Below are positions 58,406-64,000 of a DNA stretch of 64,000 bases, piece after piece. The translations under genes and the position numbers were made by a program. The stretch comes from Streptomyces sp. NBC_00237 (GTDB taxonomy: Bacteria; Actinomycetota; Actinomycetes; Streptomycetales; Streptomycetaceae): positions 248,001 to 312,000 of the forward strand of contig NZ_JAPEMT010000002.1 in assembly GCF_026342435.1 (NCBI RefSeq), read 5' to 3'. Positions within the stretch are counted from its first letter, which is position 1; each line of letters begins with the position of its first letter. The notes beneath the pieces were generated by a model. It had not been told where the DNA came from. It worked only from the letters and a program-made list of their open reading frames with translations, and made no database searches.

Positions 58406-60411
58406 CGGGTCTCCCCCGGGAGTCGGGACAGGTTCTGCGGTACGGGGACGGAGTCGCGCGCGCCCGGCGAGAGCGGGGCGGCCTGACTGTTGCCGGAGGT
58501 GGCGCGGGCGAAGGCCCGTTCACCGCCGACGACGGGCAGCCTCGCCGACGTGCCGGAGAGCGAGATGTCGACCGTGGGGCGGCTGTCCGGGGCTTCGACG
58601 AGGCCCGCGTCCGTGCCGCCGACGATCAGGGCGAGCCGGTGGCCGGCCGGGACCACGTGGTCGGACGCGGCGAGGTCGATGGTGATCTCGTACGTCGTGC
58701 CGGGGGTGAGCGGACGGGCCTTTCCGTCGCCCCGGTAGTGGGCGAGGCTCGCCCAGCCCCGGCTGAAGACGGTGTGGTCGACGGCCTTGGTGTTGGCCCG
58801 GGTGTCCTTGAAGCAGGCGCTGTCGGCGGCGGTGCTCGCGCCCCAGCAGCTGCGGGTGGTGAGGGTGGTGATGCCCTCGCCCCGTGCCGCGTAGTCGCGG
58901 ATGGTGTCGGGGCCGAGGTCGACGAGGACCGCGCTGAGGTTGGCGCTGGCGGTGGAGGGGGTCACCTTGAGGGTGACCTTTCCGGTGCCGGACAGGCGCA
59001 GGTCGCGGGAGAGCGGCTTGGTGGCGAAGCCCGCCTTCTCCGGGGTGCCGGTGTCGATCTTCGCGGCCCAGGTGTCCTCGTCGAGGGCCGGATTGTCGGT
59101 GAAGGTCTCCTTGGCGCCGGGCTCGGCGGGCTTGAGGGAGAGGGTGCCGACGCCGGGTGAACTGCCGTTGTCCGGGCGGACCTTGGTGGACTCGGTGGAG
59201 CGCGGCGGCCAGACCTTGTCGGTGGACCACTGGTCGGGGGCGCGCTCGATGTCGGCCATGGGTTCGCGGTCGACGCCGTTGTCGTAGCCCATGAGCTCGT
59301 GGTCGAACCAGCGGTGGAGCGTCCGCACCCACTCGGCACGCCGGAAGTCGAACGGGTCGACGTGACCGGTCTGCGACAGCCACACCTTGCGGTCGACGCC
59401 CTGCTTCGCGAGGGCGTTCCACCAGGTGCCGAAGTTGCGCATGCGGACGTTGAGGTCCTGCTGGCCGTGCACGGCGAAGACGCTGGCCTTCACCTTGCGG
59501 GCGTCGGGCACGAAGTCGCGGTCGGCCCACATCGCGGTGACGTCGCCGTTGAGGGGCGCGTTGTCGGACAGGTACTTCTTCGTCGGGGCGCAGCGCTGGG
59601 CGTACTCGGCGTTCTCGATGCCCGCCGCGAGGTCCTCGGGTCCGCCGTCGTAGAGGTCGGCGCCCTGCTGGAAGTAGTAGTCGTACCAGGAGGAGATCGC
59701 GCCGATCGGCACGATGGTCTTGAGGCCCTCGACGCCGGTGGCGGCGGTGCCGTTGGCGATGGTGCCGTCCCAGCTCTTGCCGATCATGCCGGTGTCGCCG
59801 TTGGACCAGGAGGCGCGGGTGCGGTCGTTTCCGGTACGGGTGGTGTAGCCGGTGCCGCGCCCGTTCAGCCAGTCGATCACGGCCTTGGCGGAGGCGATCT
59901 CGGAGCGGCCGCCGATGTCGACGCAGCCGTCGGAGCGGCTCGTACCGGTGAAGTCGACGGCGACGTAGCCGTAGCCGCGCGGCACGAAGTAGTTGTCGTA
60001 GAAGAGGGGGAGCTGGAGCGGCTTGCCGTTGGCGTCGTACGTCTTCTTCTGGCTCTCGTTGCCGCGTCCGCAGCACCGGTAGTACGGGCTGGCGTCCATG
60101 ATGACGGGGATGCGGCGGCCGGAGCGGTCGAGTTCGCGGGGCCGGACGATGTCGACGGCCACCCGGTCGGTCCTGCCGTCCTTGTCGCCGTCGATGCGGG
60201 TGTCGACCCAGACGGACTCGCGGACGGCGTTGTCGTACGCATAGACGGGTCTGCTCTCGGTGGGTCTCGCCGCGGCCTCCGTGGGGGGCGACGGTGCGTC
60301 CGCGCCCTGCGCGGAGCCCGCCGGGGCCAGCAGGACGGCCGTCATCGCGGCCACGGTCAGAGGAACGAGGGAGCGGCGTCTCGGGCGCCCGGCCCGCGCT
60401 GGTATCGGCAT
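58402..60411 (-). CDS. Secreted Xaa-Pro dipeptidyl-peptidase (CocE/NonD)
   Basis: A 669-residue exported serine peptidase. The signal peptide is at 1-36 ([28 protein letters not shown]). A peptidase S15 domain follows: MIGKSWDGT (Ser), HGQQDLNV (Asp) and [10 protein letters not shown] (His) form the triad; a C-terminal beta-sandwich (DUF/CocE C domain, ending [14 protein letters not shown]) is also present. It releases X-Pro dipeptides from proline-rich peptides. It is the first gene of the operon with the M14 peptidase. ATG 60411 diverges from the M1 gene. Confidence 0.92.
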   Translation of the reverse strand: MPIPARAGRPRRRSLVPLTVAAMTAVLLAPAGSAQGADAPSPPTEAAARPTESRPVYAYDNAVRESVWVDTRIDGDKDGRTDRVAVDIVRPRELDRSGRRIPVIMDASPYYRCCGRGNESQKKTYDANGKPLQLPLFYDNYFVPRGYGYVAVDFTGTSRSDGCVDIGGRSEIASAKAVIDWLNGRGTGYTTRTGNDRTRASWSNGDTGMIGKSWDGTIANGTAATGVEGLKTIVPIGAISSWYDYYFQQGADLYDGGPEDLAAGIENAEYAQRCAPTKKYLSDNAPLNGDVTAMWADRDFVPDARKVKASVFAVHGQQDLNVRMRNFGTWWNALAKQGVDRKVWLSQTGHVDPFDFRRAEWVRTLHRWFDHELMGYDNGVDREPMADIERAPDQWSTDKVWPPRSTESTKVRPDNGSSPGVGTLSLKPAEPGAKETFTDNPALDEDTWAAKIDTGTPEKAGFATKPLSRDLRLSGTGKVTLKVTPSTASANLSAVLVDLGPDTIRDYAARGEGITTLTTRSCWGASTAADSACFKDTRANTKAVDHTVFSRGWASLAHYRGDGKARPLTPGTTYEITIDLAASDHVVPAGHRLALIVGGTDAGLVEAPDSRPTVDISLSGTSARLPVVGGERAFARATSGNSQAAPLSPGARDSVPVPQNLSRLPGETR

Positions 60412-60611
60412 GGCCGGACGGTAACGCGGTCAACTCCCGCGCAAAAGAGGGCAGTACAGAGACGGTAAAAGGCTGTGGCGGCAAATGGGGTGCGGGTGGT
60501 CATGTCGGCCGTATGGCAATCGTGTGACAGCAGCAACCATGGACATGACTGGTGGCCAAGGGGCTGAATAGAGTGCCAACACGTCGCACCCCCTGACCAC
60601 TTGGAGCACTC

Positions 60612-62120
60612 GTGCACCGCAGATACCTCGCCCCGGGCGTTCTCGCCGCGGCCACCATGCTGCTGGCGATCCCGGCATCGGCCGCTTCCTTCTCCCCCGG
60701 CGCCCCGGGCATCGGCGACCCGTACTACCCGGCCAGCGGCAACGGCGGGTACGACGTGTCGCACTACGACCTGCGGCTGAAGTACCAGCCCACGACGGAC
60801 CTCCTTGAGGGCACGGCGACGCTGAACGCGACCGCCAAGCAAGACCTGTCGCGGTTCAACCTGGACCTGGGGCTCGCGGTCAGCGAGGTGCGGGTGAACG
60901 GGAAGCTCGCGAAGTTCGCCAAGGAGGGCGAGCAGGAGCTGGTCATCACCCCGGCCGCGCCGCTCCAGAAGGGCACCTTCCTCTCGATCGTCGTCAAGTA
61001 CGCGGGCAAGCCCTCCGAGGTGAAGATCGGCGGGTACACCGCCTGGGCCCGCACCCCGGACGGCGGCGTCGCCGCGCAGGAGCCGGACTCGGCCGCCTGG
61101 TGGTTCCCGAGCAACGACCACCCGCTCGACAAGGCCACGTACGACGTGTCGGTCTCCGTCCCGGACGGCCACCAGGCCATCTCCAACGGCGTCCTCCAGT
61201 CGAAGAGCTCGAAGCTCGGCTGGACCCGCTTCGCCTGGCGCTCCAACAAGCCGCAGGCCAGCTACCTGACCACGCTCGCCGTCGGCAAGTTCGACATCAC
61301 CACCGACAAGACGTCGTCCGGGCTGCCGGTCCTCAACGCGTACAGCAAGGACCTCGGCGACAACGACGGTGCGGCGCGCGCGAGCATCGAGCGTTCGACC
61401 GAGGTCACGGAGTGGCTGGAGGGGATCTACGGCCCCTACCCCTTCAACGCGATCGGCGGTTACGTACCCAACGTGACCAGCGGTTTCGCGCTGGAGACAC
61501 AGACCCGTCCGTTCTACAGCCCGCGCCAGTTCGCCAACGGCGCGAACGTCTCGGTGGTCGTGCACGAGCTGGCCCACCAGTGGTACGGCGACAGCGTCTC
61601 GGTGCACCACTGGAAGGACATCTGGGTCAACGAGGGCTTCGCCCGCTACAGCCAGTGGCTGTGGTCGGAGAAGGAGGGCGAGGGCACGGCGCAGGAGCTG
61701 GCCGACTACCTCTACTCCACGCGTCCGGCCGAGGACCCGTTCTGGCAGGTCAAGCCGGGTGACCCGGGCGCGGACAAGCAGTTCGACATCGCTGTCTACG
61801 ACCGGGGGGCGCTGGCCCTCCAGGCGCTGCGCAACGAGGTCGGTGACGACGCGTTCTTCCAGATCCTCAAGGGCTGGCCGACCCAGTTCAAGTACGGCAA
61901 CGCCAAGGTCTCCGACTTCGTGAAGTACGCGGAGAAGATCTCCAAGAAGCCCCTCGCGGAGCTCTTCGACACCTGGCTGTACCAGCCGGAGAAGCCCGCC
62001 GCTCCGGCCGCGGCCGAGTCGAAGGTCGCGCGCGGCCTCGCCGCCTCCCCGGCGGCCAAGCCGGTGCCGCCGAAGTCGTGGAAGAAGATCGCCGAGACGA
62101 ACACGATCCACGACCACTGA
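60612..62120 (+). CDS. Secreted M1-family aminopeptidase-like metallopeptidase
   Basis: A 502-residue exported M1 peptidase. The signal peptide is HRRYLAPGVLAAATMLLAIPASA (cleavage near 24). VVHELAHQWYGDSV (HExxH) plus the downstream E of NEGFARYSQWL bind zinc. The exopeptidase GxMEN motif is replaced by GFALETQ, so aminopeptidase specificity may be altered. The C-terminal ~30 residues are Ala/Pro/Lys-rich. GTG 60612 has TTGGAG. The divergent region 60412-60611 contains TAGAGT at about 60570, a possible -10. Confidence 0.92.
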   Translation: MHRRYLAPGVLAAATMLLAIPASAASFSPGAPGIGDPYYPASGNGGYDVSHYDLRLKYQPTTDLLEGTATLNATAKQDLSRFNLDLGLAVSEVRVNGKLAKFAKEGEQELVITPAAPLQKGTFLSIVVKYAGKPSEVKIGGYTAWARTPDGGVAAQEPDSAAWWFPSNDHPLDKATYDVSVSVPDGHQAISNGVLQSKSSKLGWTRFAWRSNKPQASYLTTLAVGKFDITTDKTSSGLPVLNAYSKDLGDNDGAARASIERSTEVTEWLEGIYGPYPFNAIGGYVPNVTSGFALETQTRPFYSPRQFANGANVSVVVHELAHQWYGDSVSVHHWKDIWVNEGFARYSQWLWSEKEGEGTAQELADYLYSTRPAEDPFWQVKPGDPGADKQFDIAVYDRGALALQALRNEVGDDAFFQILKGWPTQFKYGNAKVSDFVKYAEKISKKPLAELFDTWLYQPEKPAAPAAAESKVARGLAASPAAKPVPPKSWKKIAETNTIHDH

Positions 62121-62201
62121 TCGTCCGGCCTTCGGACCGGCAGCCGTGTCCGCTTGACCGGTCGTCCGCGCCGTCGCCCGCTGTCGTACGTACGTCGTGC
62201 G

Positions 62202-63098
62202 TCAGTGGGCGGCGGCGCGGTGCTGCGCCCTGGCCCTGCGCGCCATCGGCAGATACCGCAGCCGTTCCGGCAGCAGGGGTACGAGGACGCGCACGGCCCT
62301 GCTGAAGCGGCGCAGCCTGCGCTCCTGTGCGGGTGACCACGCGAGCCCCAGCGCCTCGCGCGCGTCGGGCGGCAGGTAGCCGACCGTCACGAAGGAGCGG
62401 AAGGCGGCGAGCGGCGGCAGCAGTACGGGCCACAGGGTGCGCAGCAGCAGGCGCACCGGCAGCGGGCCCCGGTCCGGCGGCGGCACCTTCTGACCCGGGT
62501 CGGTCAACTCCCGTACGACAGACGTACGTTCGATCTCCTCGGCGAGCATCTTGCGGTAGTAGGGCCAGAATTCCTCGACGGTCTGCGGCATGTCCCGGTC
62601 GTGGATGCCGAGGACGCGGCCGACCTGGAGCCACTCCGCGTACAGCTGCCGCTCCTGGGTTTCGGTGAGCGGGCGGTGGAGGAGGCGCAGGGCGTGCTGG
62701 TAGCAGGGGAAGCCCGTGGCGTGCACCCAGGCGTAGTAGGCGGGGGTCAGCGCGTGGTACTTCCGGCCGTGCGCGTCCGTGCCCGTGATCGCCTTGTGCA
62801 GGGTGCGCAGCCTGCGGCCCTCTTCGGCGGCGGCCTCTCCCCCGTACACCCAGAGCATCACCGACCGCAGCGAGCGTTCGCCGCGTCCCCACGGGTCGGT
62901 GCGGAAGACGGAGTGCTCGTCAACGCCGGCACCGATCGCCGGGTGGGCGACCTGCATGGTCAGGGCGGCGGGCAGCATCAGGAGGGCGCGGACGTCGCCC
63001 GCGACGGACCACAGGATGCCGCCGGGCGGGGGCGGGGAGGGGGCCGTGTGCGGTCCGGCCGTGCGGCCGGTGGCGGGTGGGCCGGGTTCGGTCCGCAT
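62202..63098 (-). CDS. MpaB/DUF2236-family protein
   Basis: A 298-residue protein of the MpaB family (latex-oxygenase-like fold). VAHPAIGAGVDEHSVFRTDPWGR, VMLWVYGG, WVHATGFPCYQHALRLLHRPLTE and REALGLAWSPAQERRLRRFSR are typical; conserved His residues probably bind haem or metal. A substrate oxygenase role is inferred for the family, and no partner is present. ATG 63098 has GAGGGAG. The 81 nt between it and the M1 gene hold only a weak dyad (GTCCG/CGGAC). Confidence 0.85.
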   Translation of the reverse strand: MRTEPGPPATGRTAGPHTAPSPPPPGGILWSVAGDVRALLMLPAALTMQVAHPAIGAGVDEHSVFRTDPWGRGERSLRSVMLWVYGGEAAAEEGRRLRTLHKAITGTDAHGRKYHALTPAYYAWVHATGFPCYQHALRLLHRPLTETQERQLYAEWLQVGRVLGIHDRDMPQTVEEFWPYYRKMLAEEIERTSVVRELTDPGQKVPPPDRGPLPVRLLLRTLWPVLLPPLAAFRSFVTVGYLPPDAREALGLAWSPAQERRLRRFSRAVRVLVPLLPERLRYLPMARRARAQHRAAAH

Positions 63099-63323
63099 GG
63101 GGCGGCTCCCTCGCGGTCGGGGGCGGGTGGGGCCCCGGGGCTGTTCGTGTCGGGTTTGTCCGTGATCCAGTATGCGACGGGCGGGGCGGCACGGACCGAG
63201 GGGGGCGGCGAAGCGGGGACCGGTGACCGGTGCCCCGCTTCCACCCGAGGGCCGTACGGGTGCAGGCTGTCACGAGACGGGCACGGTCCGTCCGTCCACC
63301 GCCACCACTCCCGAGGAGTTCTG

Positions 63324-64000
63324 ATGCCCTCCCAGACCCCGGCGAACACCGGCAAGACCTTCGAGTCCCTCTCCCCCGTGGACGGTTCGGTCCTCGGTAC
63401 GCATCCGGTGCACGGCCCCGGCGAGGTACGGGACGCGGTGCTGGGCTCCCGGGCGGCGGCGCGGCGCTGGGCCTTCGCCGGGTGGGACGGGCGACGGGCG
63501 GCACTGCTGGCCTGGAAGCGTTCGCTGGCCCGGCGGATGGACGAGGTGGCCGAGGTGGTGTCGGCGGAGACCGGGAAGCCGGTGCACGACGCGCGGGCCG
63601 AGGTCCTGCTCGCGCTGGTCCACGTGGACTGGGCGGCACGCAACGCGCGCCGGGTGCTCGGGCGGCGGCGGGTGCCGTCGGGGGCCGGGGCGTTCCATCA
63701 GCGGGCACTGCTGGCGTACAAGCCGGTGGGCGTGGTGGGGGTGATCGGCCCGTGGAACTACCCGGTGTTCACGCCGATGGGGTCGATCGGGTACGCCCTC
63801 GCGGCGGGCAACGGGATCGTCTTCAAGCCGTCCGAACTGACGCCGGGGGTCGGCGAGTTGCTCGCCTCGTCGTTCGCGGAGGCCGTGCCCGCCGAATTCG
63901 GCGGCCTGTTCTCGGTGGTGACCGGGTTCGGCGACACGGGGGCGGCGCTCGCGGAGGCGGCGGGGATCGACAAGGTGGCCTTCACCGGGTCGCCCGGCAC
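63324..64000 (+). CDS. Aldehyde dehydrogenase family protein, 3' truncated
   Basis: Starting at ATG 63324 (GAGGAG 7 nt upstream), the frame is open to the window end, giving the first 225 or so residues. FESLSPVDGSVLG starts the fold, GVIGPWNYPVFTPM is the NAD-binding/oxyanion Asn motif, VFKPSELTPGVGELLA follows, and VAFTGSPG is the approach to the catalytic domain. The catalytic Cys lies beyond the window. The substrate is unknown; it looks like a succinic-semialdehyde/fatty-aldehyde-type enzyme. Confidence 0.9.
   Translation, partial: MPSQTPANTGKTFESLSPVDGSVLGTHPVHGPGEVRDAVLGSRAAARRWAFAGWDGRRAALLAWKRSLARRMDEVAEVVSAETGKPVHDARAEVLLALVHVDWAARNARRVLGRRRVPSGAGAFHQRALLAYKPVGVVGVIGPWNYPVFTPMGSIGYALAAGNGIVFKPSELTPGVGELLASSFAEAVPAEFGGLFSVVTGFGDTGAALAEAAGIDKVAFTGSPG

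Noticed and set aside
55064-58486. An 1140-codon open frame on the plus strand across the BCCT and M14 genes
   Set aside because: Composition (Asp/Gly/Glu/Val-rich repeats) and antisense position to two clear families mark it as a shadow.

Overview
This 64-kb window is chromosomal DNA of a streptomycete. Very high G+C, GTG/TTG starts, tightly overlapped genes, a cvn conservon (roadblock/DUF742/GTPase), a complete actinobacterial hopanoid operon and a c-di-AMP riboswitch ahead of a LysM-M23 peptidase all fit Streptomyces. Both ends are cut inside genes (an MFS carrier on the left, an aldehyde dehydrogenase on the right). I see no prophage, transposon, CRISPR array or giant synthase.

Layout. 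1-3.4 kb: end of an MHS-type transporter, anmK (with an odd 3' extension over a hairpin) and an AraC-type regulator. 3.4-3.6 kb: tRNA-Pro(GGG) with its own terminator on the minus strand. 3.7-5.4 kb: a transketolase split into two genes behind a MerR-style promoter. 5.4-11 kb (minus): YjbR-like protein, a lipase-like hydrolase, a gene relic of a Gfo/Idh oxidoreductase, then conservon cvnABCD plus a GAF protein. 11-19.3 kb: a scatter of enzymes (MBL-fold phospholipase-like, SIMPL, PfkB kinase, DUF6745-like, SGNH hydrolase, M23 peptidase under a ydaO riboswitch, tyrosine phosphatase, DUF6126/XRE-cupin pair with tandem operators).

20.0-33.1 kb (minus): the hopanoid operon, transcribed hpnC-hpnD-hpnE-polyprenyl synthase-shc-hpnG-hpnH-ispG-dxs-hpnO. 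It carries its own supply of MEP-pathway enzymes (dxs, ispG) and a prenyl elongase. FPP is turned into squalene by HpnC/D/E, cyclised by Shc, and the C35 side chain is added and trimmed by HpnH/HpnG/HpnO. A 21-codon leader ORF overlaps the hpnC start, and a perfect 14-bp parS palindrome lies in the hpnD-hpnE gap.

33.4-40.5 kb (minus): seven genes, probably one unit, for a phospho-alcohol-containing glycolipid or glycopolymer. They are a DUF5941/CDP-alcohol phosphotransferase fusion (apparently starting at CTG), a LicC/IPCT-like nucleotidyltransferase, a glycerol-1-phosphate-dehydrogenase-like enzyme, a second CDP-alcohol transferase lacking the last Asp of its motif, a GT2 glycosyltransferase, and a TagGH-like ABC exporter. 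No product is known to me for this set, and it is my best candidate for an undescribed system.

40.9-64 kb: CzcD-like metal efflux, a methyltransferase-acetyltransferase fusion behind a possible leader peptide, idi (a further isoprenoid gene), a RsbW-like ATPase, an HdeD-like membrane protein, an enoyl-CoA hydratase, a DJ-1/GlxA pair, an SCO6745-family protein, an LPFR small protein, Tex, an ABC-F ATPase, an unrecognised protein with a CPxCxxxxC cluster, a BCCT betaine carrier whose tail is built of tandem repeats, three secreted peptidases (M14, X-Pro dipeptidyl-peptidase, M1), an MpaB-family protein and the start of an aldehyde dehydrogenase. All calls come from reading the sequence; no database search was possible.
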